DNA of 48,610 nt from BOG-1112 sp964635325 (GTDB taxonomy: Bacteria; Bdellovibrionota_B; Oligoflexia; Oligoflexales; Bog-1112). Positions within the stretch are counted from its first letter, which is position 1; the number at the start of each line of letters is the position of its first letter. A program made the position numbers and the translations under genes. The stretch lies in NCBI GenBank assembly GCA_964635325.1, contig CAZWOL010000018.1:1-48610 (forward strand), given 5' to 3'. Shown piece after piece: positions 8,473 through 17,827 of the stretch. Under the pieces are notes generated by a model. The model ran no database searches. It worked only from the letters and a program-made list of their open reading frames with translations, and was not told the DNA's origin.

Positions 8473-8579
8473 TATTGATCCCTGCTTTAATAACTTCACT
8501 GCTTGTCACCCCGAGCGCAGCCGAGGGGTCGCCTGCTTAGCCAATTTGTAAGATGAGATTAGCTATGCAGGGATCAATA
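8473..8579. repeat. Dispersed palindromic element, copy B, flanked by a 13-bp inverted repeat
   Basis: The core TGTCACCCCGAGCGCAGCC...GGGGTCGCC is at 8504-8533. It is flanked by TATTGATCCCTGC (8473-8485) and GCAGGGATCAATA (8567-8579), a perfect 13-bp inverted repeat. It lies between the dehydrogenase start and the end of the FHA-protein operon, where a hairpin may also serve as the operon's transcription terminator. Confidence 0.65.
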
Positions 8580-8590
8580 AGCAAACAAGA

Positions 8591-10492
8591 CTAGCTGACA
8601 GGATTGAATAGGAAGGGATAGTTCACTTTAACATCTGAACCGCCACGAGGTTGCGGAAACTGTAAGCGTTTGATCACTCCAGAAATACAAGATCCGATTT
8701 CAGGATCACTAAAAGTTGAACTTTCAATATTGGCAAGCGACACGCGACCGCTAGCTCCAATCACAAAGTGCATATTTACTTTTCCAACTGCATCAGGGTT
8801 CTTTTGCAAGAGACGACTGTAGCAGTGACGAATCTGATTGATGTTCTTATTTACAACTGCTGCAATCTCTTCTTGACTCAGCCCGCCTGAAACCAAAGGA
8901 TCCGATGCACTCACATTAACAGCACGTCCTTCACGAGCACCTTTGAAGGCTCCACCAACCTCATTGTCCTTCACAAGCTTAGCACTTCCAAACTGACTTA
9001 CTGCACTTGCACTACCTGAGATTCCAAGAGACTTACCTGAAGACAAACCTCCCAAACCAAGAGTTTTGGATGCAGAACCAGATCCACCACCTGCACCTCC
9101 TGCAGAATTTTTGAAGTTCGTATGGATGGCTCCTACACCTCCTGCCGATGAAATCTTTCCAACACCTAGTCCTAGCTTACTCAAATTTGGTGCGGACCCT
9201 TTGGGATTTGGAGCATCGGCAACACCCTTAACGTTGGTATCTGAACTTCCCTGACGAGGGGCACCTTTCTGTTCGTTACCAAACTGCTGTGACTTTTTCG
9301 GAGCTTCCTTTTGTACCTCTGTCTTAGCCTTCGTCAACGATTCAATAGGACGTGGAGCTTCGGGTTTTGGCTTAGGCTGCTCCTTGGGTTTTTCAGGTAC
9401 TTTCGGTTGCACAGGTTCCACAGGTTTGGGTGGAGGTGGAGCTGGCACTTCGGGAGGAGGTGGTTCTGTTTTCACATCTTGTACAATATTTTCAGGCTTC
9501 GTTTCTGGTTTAGGAATTTCGACTACCTTTTCAGGTTCGTGTACCAAAGCCCAAATATCTTCATCCGGATTTTTCTCTGGAGCAGATGTCAAAAATAGAG
9601 CCACAGAAAGAATTACATAGATCCCCATTACTACAGCCATCAGACCAAAGAGGAATGGGTCTTTTAGGCCCTCAGGTGGTAGTTGCAAAACTTGTGGACG
9701 AGAGAAGTTTAGAAAATAGTGAATTGGCCCTAGGCGTACATGCGCAATATCTTTTTTTGTCAACTCATAGGACCCGGGACCTAGAGCTTTGATTGTTTTG
9801 CCATTACGAACGCGTGCTGTCATTCCCTCGATTAGGTTCAAACTATAACCACTATCGGAGGGTTCTGCTACGACATGACCATCAACATCATGGTTACTTG
9901 CTTCTGGAAAATATCCTTTAGTTGGGTCACCAATGATAAATTTAGAGAAGTATCTAGCACCAGCTCGAATATGTTCCATCTCCAAAACCTGGTTATCCCA
10001 GAAGGCAACAACTTCGAGAACCTCTCCTACTGATTCCGCAGACCGAGGAGAAAATAAGGGCTCTTTGGCACGACGCTCAACATCTTTGTCAGCTACAATT
10101 TCTTTAGGAGCTAGATGTTCCTTAGAATCTACAAGTCCTTTAGCAGCATTAGCTTCTTCAAGCTTTTTTCGAAGAGGAGGTGGAAGCGGTGGGGGGCTTC
10201 TCTTGATCGCACGAAAGACTACCTTTACACGACCCAGTGTAAGCTCATCTCCTTCTTTCAGAGTCGCTTCTATATTCATCGGCTTGCCATTAATTCGCAA
10301 ACCACTTTCTGACATATCGCTTAGTATCCACTTGCCATCTTCATATTCCAACAACGCATGGATGGGTTCGACGCCTTGCCCTTCAACAACAGCTTGATTG
10401 GATAGCAAAGAACCAAACTTCATCGTCGCTTGGTTAAGAGAAATAACCTGTGGGCCTTTTTCTGGATGCTCATAAAACAATTCAAATGACAT
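8591..10492 (-). CDS. FHA-TM-proline-rich-TonB-like (AgmX/PglI C-terminal) energy-coupling protein
   Basis: 633 residues. Residues 1-98 form an FHA-type domain (FGSLLSNQAVVEG... SDMSESGLRINGKPMN... LKEGDELTLGRVKVVF), predicted to be cytoplasmic and to bind phosphothreonine partners, with a second beta-rich region to about 265. One membrane helix follows (279-303), then a Pro/Lys-rich periplasm-spanning stretch (about 343-392), a Gly/Ser-rich linker (440-505) and a C-terminal TonB/TolA-like domain (about 537-633) starting LSQEEIAAVVNKNINQIRHCYSR and ending KVNYPFLF. This C-terminus is the AgmX/PglI type found in myxobacterial gliding proteins; the architecture recalls GltG. It is the last gene of an eight-gene operon with TolQ/TolR homologues, so it likely transmits motor force to the outer membrane. 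GGAG lies 4 bases before the ATG. Confidence 0.85.
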   Translation of the reverse strand: MSFELFYEHPEKGPQVISLNQATMKFGSLLSNQAVVEGQGVEPIHALLEYEDGKWILSDMSESGLRINGKPMNIEATLKEGDELTLGRVKVVFRAIKRSPPPLPPPLRKKLEEANAAKGLVDSKEHLAPKEIVADKDVERRAKEPLFSPRSAESVGEVLEVVAFWDNQVLEMEHIRAGARYFSKFIIGDPTKGYFPEASNHDVDGHVVAEPSDSGYSLNLIEGMTARVRNGKTIKALGPGSYELTKKDIAHVRLGPIHYFLNFSRPQVLQLPPEGLKDPFLFGLMAVVMGIYVILSVALFLTSAPEKNPDEDIWALVHEPEKVVEIPKPETKPENIVQDVKTEPPPPEVPAPPPPKPVEPVQPKVPEKPKEQPKPKPEAPRPIESLTKAKTEVQKEAPKKSQQFGNEQKGAPRQGSSDTNVKGVADAPNPKGSAPNLSKLGLGVGKISSAGGVGAIHTNFKNSAGGAGGGSGSASKTLGLGGLSSGKSLGISGSASAVSQFGSAKLVKDNEVGGAFKGAREGRAVNVSASDPLVSGGLSQEEIAAVVNKNINQIRHCYSRLLQKNPDAVGKVNMHFVIGASGRVSLANIESSTFSDPEIGSCISGVIKRLQFPQPRGGSDVKVNYPFLFNPVS

Positions 10493-10507
10493 AGAGCTCC
10501 CGCTTTA

Positions 10508-11425
10508 TCACTTGGTGGTTTTGCTGGCTTCAGCTTTTTCTTTTAAAGACTTTAAAAGTTTGCTTGCCTCTAGATCCCATATTTTATCTTCTGCAGGAAG
10601 ACGAATGGCTTTTTCGAGAAAGTCTTGTGCACGTTGCTTGTCTTTTGCACCGTAAAATGCGATCTGCGCACAGTTAAATAATGTAGATTTATGCTTAGGA
10701 AATTTCTCAAGAAAGGCATCACATAGATTTGATGCCTCAGTACTTTTGCCAAGAAGATAGGCTGTGATGATCCGTCCTGATTGTGCCAAGGGATCTTGTG
10801 GAATTCGCGAAAGATAGAGTTCTGCTTCTTCGGTATAGCCAAACGTTAAATTCAAATAGGCAAGATTGATAAGTGCCGAAGCATGTTTTGGATTCGCCTT
10901 CAAAGCCTGCTGAAAATAGACTCCAGCTTCGCTAAAATTGTTATCTTCCCACGCAAGCACACCGCGTAAATTTGCCACTAGAGCCTGAGTCTTAGGATTT
11001 TTAGAAGCCGATAGATCATCCATGATCTGCCAAAAATCTGCCCACTCTTGCCCATAGTATGCAGACACCAAGAGATCAAACTGAGTCGCTTCAGAGATAT
11101 CTTTGTCGATTCCCTTACGCATCTCAAGTTCGACTAGATTTTTGGCATCTATTTTTAGTGCTTGAAAATTTTCGCGGCCCCAACGTCCTAGAGACAAGCG
11201 AGTCTGCAATGCTTCGGTATCCGCAGATTTTTTCGTCTCAATTTTTTTACGCAAATTTTTAGCTTCTGCAACAGGAACCGAATGGAGCAAAGGGCCTTGG
11301 TTGCTAAGGCTGACCACATAATTTCGTGAGTCGCGAGTTTCCAAAGGATCTTGCACCTGCTCATTATGAGTGCAAGCAGCAGCTCCCAGGACTAAAGCAA
11401 GCGTCATGTATTTTTCTAAGATCAT
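10508..11425 (-). CDS. TPR lipoprotein (GltE-like)
   Basis: 305 residues. Lipoprotein signal with lipobox GAAAC (cysteine at residue 18). TPR-like helical repeats occupy about residues 110-270, for example VANLRGVLAWEDNNFSEAGVYFQQALKANPKHASALINLAYLNLTFGYTEEAELYL. TPR lipoproteins adjoining TolQR-type motors occur in Agl/Glt-like clusters, where they link the inner-membrane machine to the outer membrane; this role is by analogy. It begins 15 bases after the 1037-residue TPR gene and ends 15 bases before the FHA gene. An internal ATG at 11407 would also leave a usable signal peptide, so the exact start is uncertain. Confidence 0.8.
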   Translation of the reverse strand: MILEKYMTLALVLGAAACTHNEQVQDPLETRDSRNYVVSLSNQGPLLHSVPVAEAKNLRKKIETKKSADTEALQTRLSLGRWGRENFQALKIDAKNLVELEMRKGIDKDISEATQFDLLVSAYYGQEWADFWQIMDDLSASKNPKTQALVANLRGVLAWEDNNFSEAGVYFQQALKANPKHASALINLAYLNLTFGYTEEAELYLSRIPQDPLAQSGRIITAYLLGKSTEASNLCDAFLEKFPKHKSTLFNCAQIAFYGAKDKQRAQDFLEKAIRLPAEDKIWDLEASKLLKSLKEKAEASKTTK

Positions 11426-11440
11426 TGGACTTACAATCCG

Positions 11441-14400
11441 TTACTCTAGAAGTTTTGAACTCTGTTCGGTTGCGATACCACCAACTAGATCCGGTTGCAG
11501 AACCCATGGAGGAGCTATCACATTGCCAGCTTTCCAACGCACATCAGCCTGTCTCAGAAGCGGAACCCATGCATTGAAGACATGAAACTTTTTGGCAACA
11601 CCAAGACCCGTTTCGTAATACTCTTTAGCTTTTGCCATGACCTGATCCACAGATTCTTTGAGATGTGCTTTGATATCAGCACTCGCAATACCTTCTATGC
11701 TAGGAGGGTCCTGCATCATCTTTCCGAACGCTTCGTAAGCAGTCGCAAGCTTATAGAAGACAGCAATACCCCAATATGCATCTTGTGTTGCAAGAGCTGT
11801 ACTATACGCTTGTTCCAATGCAGCAAGACCTTCGGAAATCTTTTGGATGGAGCCTTGAAGGTTATCCACACTTCCACCCTGCAAACGTAAGGCCATCTGC
11901 TTCGTGTATCGCTCTTCTACATCTTGAAAGAGGACCTCTGCACTGTTACGAAGAGCCTCTCCACTCACACCCTTTTGTTTTGCTAGTTGTCGCATCTGTT
12001 GCGAAGCCTGAGTCTTTTGCTGAGAACTTCCTACACGTCTCACACGATCTAATGCGAGAATTTTTTGATTTGCTGAAAGAGGAAGCGCAAGGTAATTTTG
12101 CTGAATTAAGGATATCATCCATGAATAATTTTTCTTCGACCACGCGATCTGCACCAAACGCTCAATAAATGCGACGGCATCTTTTGGATTCTGTGAAACA
12201 ATAAGACGGCACTGATCCCACGCTCGAACATAGTCATCTAGAATCATCAATTCACAGGCCCGCAGAGCTGCTGCAGGTGCAGATTTGTCTGCAGGACTTT
12301 TCTGAGCGAAGAGTAGCAAATATTTCGAAGCCTCTTTTGGTGAACGTGTCTTGTCGAAGAGTTTACCCAGAGTCAGAAGAGTTCCTGCAGCAAGCGTCGA
12401 CTTTGGATATCGAACAACCAATTCGGCAAATGCATTACGAGCTCGAACAATCTCTCCGGCATCCAGAAAATCATTAGCAGCATTGTAGAGAAATTTATCT
12501 GCCTCCGGGTCATTTGGATATTTCTTTGCCCTATCTTCATAAAGCTCTGCACGTTTGCCTTTGGAAGATTCCTTTGCGATCACTTCCAGATCCATGCCAC
12601 GAAGAAGTTCACGGAATTTTGTACCTAGAGGGCTTTGGGCATAAACGGGCATGCCAAGAATGCTTGTAGCAAGTTTCTTAAGTTCTACTTTGTTATCTTT
12701 AGTCATGACCACTAAGTTTTCAGCTGCAGCCATTCCTTCTTTTTCACCGGAATACTTATTCATTAGAACATAGAATTGACTTTTGGATTGTTCGATCTGA
12801 CCAGTACGAAAATAAATCTCACTTATTTGAAGGTCACAGTTCTTTGCTGCAACCTTATCCGATGCATACATTTGCACATATAAATTGCAGCTTTCGATAA
12901 AATTCTTTGCTTTTGCACTGAGGGGTTTAGCTTGTTTCTTAAAATCAGGAGTCATCTTAAGAATGATTTGAAACTCGGGTAGAAAGTCCTTGCTATAGGA
13001 GTCCAACATATTTTTGCCAGAACGATCATGTATGCTCACTTTGTTTTTACGCTGAGCATCGCTAACCATAGCTTTATCTTTGCCCATCTTAACAATATTG
13101 GCATAAAGCCGACCTGCAGCCTCGTAATTCTTCTGCAGATAAAGAATATCTGCCATGTACTCCAATACTTCAACGTAGTCATCAGGCTGCGCATAGAGCT
13201 TCAAATAGAGTTTATAACCTTTGAGAGCTTCCGCATAAAGTGTTGCATCATTGCTTTGCTGAGCCTGTTTGTGGGTGACCTTGGCATAGTAAACCATCAG
13301 AACTGGAGTTTTCTTAGTTGCTACTTCAACAACATGATTTTGATTGCGCTTAGCCCAAACGCTATTAGAGGCATAGGTTTTGAAGAGTTTCTCCAGTTCG
13401 GACCATAGCAGATTATACTGTTTCGTATCGTAGTCCCAGGCGATGATTTCGGTTTGTGCTTCGAACGCCTCACCTGCAAATGGAGACTCTTTCAGCAAAA
13501 TAGCCCAAGTCTGATAGGCATCTTTACGAAGTCCCTTGCTTGTGTACGCATTGGCAAGTCGTTTGAGAAAGGGAGCTATGTACTCATCTCCCTTACGTGA
13601 GCGATAGTAGGCAATTGCTCCTGCAGTGTCTTGAAGTTCGATATATGCCCACATCAAATCTCGAAAAGATGCATCCTTCAAGATCCCTGACTTTTTATCG
13701 TCTCTAATCTTTGCGTCAGCATGTGCAATTGCCTTCTGCCAATATTGAACAGCCTTTGGATAATCTGCAAGATTGAAGTAGCACCATGCAATCTTAAAGA
13801 GGCTCCATCCCTGACGAATATCATTTGAATCTTGGGATGATTTAATAAAATGAGACAAAGCGAGAGGGAAATTGGCCTTGTCAAAGTAGTATTCACCAAC
13901 TGCAAAGTGCGCATCATAAAAAATCGGAGATGTTGGATAGTCTTGAATAAGTTTGAGCAGGGTCTGAACGGATTGCTCACGCAGACCCAAATATTGCTGA
14001 GCGATCGCACGATCATAACTTATGTTATCGGCTTCTGCTGATTTAGGAAATTCCTGTAAAATTGCTGCAGCCTGTTCTGAAACTTTTTTCCAATGGCTTT
14101 TAGAAACCGTTTCATTAAGCTGCGGCGCAGCTCCCTTCCGACCAGCACTGTCCCAATCTTGCCAGAGTTTTTCGTATTGATAGCTTTCCTGAGTAGCAAC
14201 ATAAATAGCTTGTTCAAAATTCAAGTTTAAGATCTTAGCAAGAAACTTTAGACGAGATTTGGAATGTAGCGCAGATGTTTTTGCTAGATTTTCAAGATAC
14301 GAGATCGTTTGGTCGATCTTGCTAATCAACTCTTCATCGAGACTAGAACGATAGTAACTGAGCTTTTGAGCAGATATAGCTTGCTTCTTTTCGGAGTTTG

Positions 14401-14554
14401 GTGAGCTTTTCTCCAAGCCCTGCACCTGGACGAGCACAGATTTATGGACATTCTCGGCATAGAGGTGGCCTGCTCCAACAAAGCCGCAAAGAATGCAGAG
14501 ATGGAAAAACGTCGTACTCTTACTTTTTGCATTGGCTTTCAACGTTATAAACAT
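11441..14554 (-). CDS. Large periplasmic TPR-repeat protein
   Basis: 1037 residues with a signal peptide ending near HLYAEN (about residue 33) and TPR/Sel1-type helical repeats over most of the length, seen as SAEADNISYDRAIAQQYLG, PIFYDAHFAVGEYYFDKANFPLALSHF, SLFKIAWCYFNLADYPKAVQYWQKAI, ADILYLQKNYEAAGRLYANI, FLYNAANDFLDAGEIVRARNAF and others. It resembles the giant TPR scaffold of Glt-like systems (GltD/AgnA type). Its start lies 35 bases inside the preceding gene, indicating coupling. A strong AGGAGG is only 2 bases from this ATG; a TTG at 14542 would give a cleaner signal peptide at 14 bases, so the start is not certain. It probably forms a periplasmic platform; no enzymatic motif is visible. 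Confidence 0.85.
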   Translation of the reverse strand: MFITLKANAKSKSTTFFHLCILCGFVGAGHLYAENVHKSVLVQVQGLEKSSPNSEKKQAISAQKLSYYRSSLDEELISKIDQTISYLENLAKTSALHSKSRLKFLAKILNLNFEQAIYVATQESYQYEKLWQDWDSAGRKGAAPQLNETVSKSHWKKVSEQAAAILQEFPKSAEADNISYDRAIAQQYLGLREQSVQTLLKLIQDYPTSPIFYDAHFAVGEYYFDKANFPLALSHFIKSSQDSNDIRQGWSLFKIAWCYFNLADYPKAVQYWQKAIAHADAKIRDDKKSGILKDASFRDLMWAYIELQDTAGAIAYYRSRKGDEYIAPFLKRLANAYTSKGLRKDAYQTWAILLKESPFAGEAFEAQTEIIAWDYDTKQYNLLWSELEKLFKTYASNSVWAKRNQNHVVEVATKKTPVLMVYYAKVTHKQAQQSNDATLYAEALKGYKLYLKLYAQPDDYVEVLEYMADILYLQKNYEAAGRLYANIVKMGKDKAMVSDAQRKNKVSIHDRSGKNMLDSYSKDFLPEFQIILKMTPDFKKQAKPLSAKAKNFIESCNLYVQMYASDKVAAKNCDLQISEIYFRTGQIEQSKSQFYVLMNKYSGEKEGMAAAENLVVMTKDNKVELKKLATSILGMPVYAQSPLGTKFRELLRGMDLEVIAKESSKGKRAELYEDRAKKYPNDPEADKFLYNAANDFLDAGEIVRARNAFAELVVRYPKSTLAAGTLLTLGKLFDKTRSPKEASKYLLLFAQKSPADKSAPAAALRACELMILDDYVRAWDQCRLIVSQNPKDAVAFIERLVQIAWSKKNYSWMISLIQQNYLALPLSANQKILALDRVRRVGSSQQKTQASQQMRQLAKQKGVSGEALRNSAEVLFQDVEERYTKQMALRLQGGSVDNLQGSIQKISEGLAALEQAYSTALATQDAYWGIAVFYKLATAYEAFGKMMQDPPSIEGIASADIKAHLKESVDQVMAKAKEYYETGLGVAKKFHVFNAWVPLLRQADVRWKAGNVIAPPWVLQPDLVGGIATEQSSKLLE

Positions 14555-15965
14555 AGCCTCCTAATTCGTCCTCCCAGTATTCCCCTTCAAAAGGCCAATA
14601 CTCAAGATCTTGACCGACCACCAGGGCTTGCATACCACCAATAAAATTTTCTTTTTTGGGTGTTGCTTTGATATTCAGTTTGCGACGTAACTGTTCAATT
14701 CTTCCCAGCAAAAGCTCTGCTTGAATCAATTTAGCTTGGTCAAACAAATCTCCAAGAGCTTGCTTATAAAATTCTGCATGTCCGAAGAGGGTGCGCCCAA
14801 TCTCAATAGAGTACGCATTGCGTCTAGCTCTAACAATGTCCCCCAACACATTGGAAAGCCCAGTATTGCGCCACGCTTGTGCGCTTGCATCAATGCGATT
14901 GAGCTCCAATTCTATATTGGCATCTGCATCTAACAAACGTTTTGCAGAAGGCACACGCATCAAAGCGCCAATCAGCGGCCAAGCCTCACGATGTGTTTTT
15001 AGGGACCCCTTACTGTAAGATCGAACGAGATCTGCAAGCTTGGTTGGATTAGCCTTGTAAAGGCTGAGCATCTTTGTAAGCTCTGAATTCATAGGAACAT
15101 AACGTTTTTCAAAGGCTTGCATCGTCTCTTTAACCTGATCAAGCTGACAGAGACGAAGAAAAGTAACCCCTTGAAGTATATAAGTTTCAGGGGTAAAGCG
15201 GTCCTCAAAAAACGGCGACTGCAGTGTATGAATATTTCCAAGCGTATTATTGGGTTTTTCCATCAAGAAAAATGCCCATGCACCTTCGAACAAAGCGGTG
15301 AGCCAATTCTCTGAGTTGCGAGGAATTTTTGCATAGTGGGCAATGGCACGAACATAGTCTTTGTTTGCATAATGAATGCGTGCAAGATTTAAATAGGTTT
15401 GTTCTTGAATCCATGCAGCATTTGGTAGTTTTTTGGAAGTAGATAGCGCATTCGTGAAATGACGCACAGCTTTCATCGAATCGTTTTCCAAAGCTGCGAG
15501 AACACCTAGATGAAATGAGGCTTTGGCAGAATAGAGAGATTTGGCTCCGACACGCTCAAATGCTTGCTTAGCTACTGTCCACTGCGAATGTGAAAAGCTA
15601 TCTCGACCAAGATAGTAGTCGTAGTACCCACGCACTATATCAGGAACGGCCTCTGCCTTGAGTCCTTTTTCTTGCAAGGAACGAAAGAAACTCAACCCCA
15701 GCACATAGTCCTGATCAATTCGGCTCAGACTCTCCCAAGCTCGAACCTTGTAGGTATTATTTCCCGAATGCATTGCAGCTTGTGCAAAATACACAGCTGC
15801 TGGGTAATATAGCTTTTTTTTCAGCAGTACATTGGCAAGCTCAAATTCTGCTGCAAGACGATCAGACTCATTTGTCCCCTTACGAGTCGATGTAAAATAT
15901 TCCAATGCTGCAAGATCTAGATCTCCTGCTTGAGCATACGTCTTTGCTCGTCCTAAATCTGCCAA
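14520..15965 (-). CDS. TPR-repeat protein, probably exported
   Basis: 481 residues from the TTG at 15965. TPR-like helices throughout (LGRAKTYAQAGDLDLAALEYF, AEFELANVLLKKKLYYPAAVYFAQAA, YLNLARIHYANKDYVRAIAHYAKI, ILQGVTFLRLCQLDQVKETM). The frame stays open upstream of this TTG and there encodes an excellent signal peptide (basic start, then VRIICYSLVLSSSGIALA, cleaved before DLGRAK), but offers no ATG, GTG or TTG before it runs into the preceding gene. An ATT at 16031 would give the full signal sequence. Either an unusual start codon or a sequence error is implied. Part of the TolQR/TPR/FHA operon, between the barrel gene and the 1037-residue TPR gene. Confidence 0.8.
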   Translation of the reverse strand: MADLGRAKTYAQAGDLDLAALEYFTSTRKGTNESDRLAAEFELANVLLKKKLYYPAAVYFAQAAMHSGNNTYKVRAWESLSRIDQDYVLGLSFFRSLQEKGLKAEAVPDIVRGYYDYYLGRDSFSHSQWTVAKQAFERVGAKSLYSAKASFHLGVLAALENDSMKAVRHFTNALSTSKKLPNAAWIQEQTYLNLARIHYANKDYVRAIAHYAKIPRNSENWLTALFEGAWAFFLMEKPNNTLGNIHTLQSPFFEDRFTPETYILQGVTFLRLCQLDQVKETMQAFEKRYVPMNSELTKMLSLYKANPTKLADLVRSYSKGSLKTHREAWPLIGALMRVPSAKRLLDADANIELELNRIDASAQAWRNTGLSNVLGDIVRARRNAYSIEIGRTLFGHAEFYKQALGDLFDQAKLIQAELLLGRIEQLRRKLNIKATPKKENFIGGMQALVVGQDLEYWPFEGEYWEDELGGYVYNVESQCKK

Positions 15966-16021
15966 AGCAATGCCACTCGAGCTTAGAACGAGAGAATAAC
16001 AGATTATGCGTACTGTAAATT

Positions 16022-16717
16022 TTACAAAAATCGCGAGTACCCCAACTGAAAAGTGATATTTTGATTGAAGCTGCTTTCACCTGTTGCATTTTCATGGCAT
16101 GCCGTATCTGCGGTATCTGATGTATAAACGCTACTTTGAATATCCCATCGCACGCTGTCATTTTTGGAAACAAAGAAACGCTGCCCTAGACCAACTTGCC
16201 AGTATGGATATTGAAATATGCGAGAGCTAAAATCGGTATCTCCAAGACAATGATCATAGTTCTCACGAACACCGATCATCCCACCACCTAAAGACAGAAA
16301 GGTATCAAAGTAGATTAGGCGTCCCTGACTCAGTTGGAACTTGCCATACATAGGCGTCCATAGAAAATTCGATCCATAATACAATTCAGTAGGAGCAAAC
16401 TGCGTCTGTATCTTAAAATCATTTTTAAGAAAAATTTGATCCTCTTTAGCAAACGACTTTCCATAGGCACCAACCAGCTCAAAAGCAAACTGTTCGGTAA
16501 AATGAAAGTCTGCATTCAACACAAGCAAACCTGTATAATAAAAAGTTTGGTTCATGATGACGGAACTTTGAATACCAAATTCCAAACGCTTTCGTTTTAT
16601 AAAATAGCGAGGACGAATGACTCGAATTTCAAATTCTTTAAACAGCTCCTCATCCTCCGCGTAGAGACTGGAGCTAAAGAATCCAAAAGCAAGCAATACT
16701 AGTATCCATCTCCTCAT
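16022..16717 (-). CDS. Outer-membrane beta-barrel protein
   Basis: 231 residues with a signal peptide (RRWILVLLAFGFFSSSLYAE) and alternating aromatic/polar beta strands to the C-terminus (YFDTFLSLGGGMIG, YPYWQVGLGQRFFVSKNDSVRWDIQSSVY, NITFQLGYSRFL), as in the small outer-membrane beta-barrel family common in myxobacteria and Bdellovibrio relatives. It starts within the stop of the upstream ExbD-like gene (ATGA overlap), so it is part of the TolQR/TPR/FHA operon. It likely forms the outer-membrane end of that envelope complex; whether it is a pore or an anchor is not known. Confidence 0.8.
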   Translation of the reverse strand: MRRWILVLLAFGFFSSSLYAEDEELFKEFEIRVIRPRYFIKRKRLEFGIQSSVIMNQTFYYTGLLVLNADFHFTEQFAFELVGAYGKSFAKEDQIFLKNDFKIQTQFAPTELYYGSNFLWTPMYGKFQLSQGRLIYFDTFLSLGGGMIGVRENYDHCLGDTDFSSRIFQYPYWQVGLGQRFFVSKNDSVRWDIQSSVYTSDTADTACHENATGESSFNQNITFQLGYSRFL

Positions 16718-17190
16718 ATTCTTTTGGACACCATCAGTTTGAATTTTATAAACTCGGCTTGCTGGGCAGTTAGCATCACACTTTTAATGATTTCAAATCG
16801 ATGTGACTTATCGATTTCTAAGGTTAGGACATTTGATTTGGATACATCTTTGGCAAAACGACGATTCGCTGCTGCCATCTTTTGAAGTTCCGAAAAAAGA
16901 GGAGCAATGCCCCCCTGGCTACGCCCACTCACCAGACGCCCACCACTTAGCTCTGCTATTACCTTGTCATTCGCTATAATTTGGGTTTTAGAGATAATAA
17001 CAGCGGGAACCTCATCTAGAGATTCCAAGACAATCGAATCAGGAAGTTCAACCCCTTGACTTAAATCATGATTGATTGGATCCGTAGAGAAATTCATCAA
17101 AAGAAATAGAATCAGAATACTGAACACATCGAGCAAGGGCATAATATTGAGTGAAATACCCTCGTTTTGATCACCCGCCACTGAAGCCAT
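16714..17190 (-). CDS. ExbD/TolR-family motor protein, second copy
   Basis: 158 residues with a short cytoplasmic N-terminus, one membrane helix (about 18-37) that contains the conserved proton-pathway aspartate in the motif LNIMPLLDVFS, then a periplasmic domain. Pairs with the TolQ/ExbB homologue to use the proton-motive force. The family aspartate is present, so it is predicted to be active. A second, different ExbD-like gene lies 87 bases upstream. Two TolR-type subunits per TolQ is the arrangement in the Myxococcus AglR-AglQ-AglS motor. The stop overlaps the start of the barrel gene. Confidence 0.9.
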   Translation of the reverse strand: MASVAGDQNEGISLNIMPLLDVFSILILFLLMNFSTDPINHDLSQGVELPDSIVLESLDEVPAVIISKTQIIANDKVIAELSGGRLVSGRSQGGIAPLFSELQKMAAANRRFAKDVSKSNVLTLEIDKSHRFEIIKSVMLTAQQAEFIKFKLMVSKRI

Positions 17191-17277
17191 AGATCATCCT
17201 TCTCTAGACAAGGGCATATTGACAATGACCCATCTACTGTATCGATCATCGCTTAAACGAGACATTGCCAATACAAA

Positions 17278-17805
17278 CTAAAGAATCACACTACCAAAAA
17301 CAACTTTCGGGAAGAGATCCATCGAAGAATTTGCATGTGCAGCTGGAGGAGCAGGATCACCATCACCACGTAGTTTAATCAGATCCAAAAGCAAAACGAT
17401 CTGTTCATAGCCAACATCGTTATCGATGAATAGGTTCACTTTGTCTGTTTCTGGGTTATCCTGCTTAATCTTAAGTAACGCTTGATGAAATTCTTTGTAA
17501 CCATCACTAGTAGTTGCAAATGCTTGCGTTTTTGCATCTGTTGGTGGTTCAGACCATGAGCTTTGCAGCTCGGTTTTTTGGAGTGATGCATCGACTTTGA
17601 GATTAAGTGAACGCTGACTCTCTTCTTTAGTAACGGTCGCATTTGACAGAAATGGCACTTGAACCATTTGAATTCCGACTGACACAAAAACTGCTGAAAA
17701 CAACAGAAATGTGCAAAGCAATGAAAACACATCGATGAAAGGCATAATGTTCAGCTCGATCGATGCTGCAGCCGACTGAATTTTCTTTTTTCCAAAACGG
17801 CTCAT
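17278..17805 (-). CDS. ExbD/TolR-family motor protein, first copy
   Basis: 175 residues. N-terminal basic stretch, one membrane helix (about 20-45) with the motif LNIMPFIDVFS carrying the conserved aspartate, then a periplasmic domain (to about 155) and a Pro/Ala-rich tail. Predicted to form a proton-driven motor with the TolQ-like protein immediately upstream (22 bases). Diverges strongly from the second copy beyond the helix, suggesting two distinct subunits instead of a recent duplication. Confidence 0.9.
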   Translation of the reverse strand: MSRFGKKKIQSAAASIELNIMPFIDVFSLLCTFLLFSAVFVSVGIQMVQVPFLSNATVTKEESQRSLNLKVDASLQKTELQSSWSEPPTDAKTQAFATTSDGYKEFHQALLKIKQDNPETDKVNLFIDNDVGYEQIVLLLDLIKLRGDGDPAPPAAHANSSMDLFPKVVFGSVIL

Positions 17806-17827
17806 TTATGAATTCCTCACTGAGGTA

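Noticed and set aside
9066..9620. Plus-strand ORFs opposite the Pro/Gly-rich part of the FHA protein
   Set aside because: Low-complexity Gly/Phe/Arg peptides from the reverse strand of a proline-rich coding stretch.
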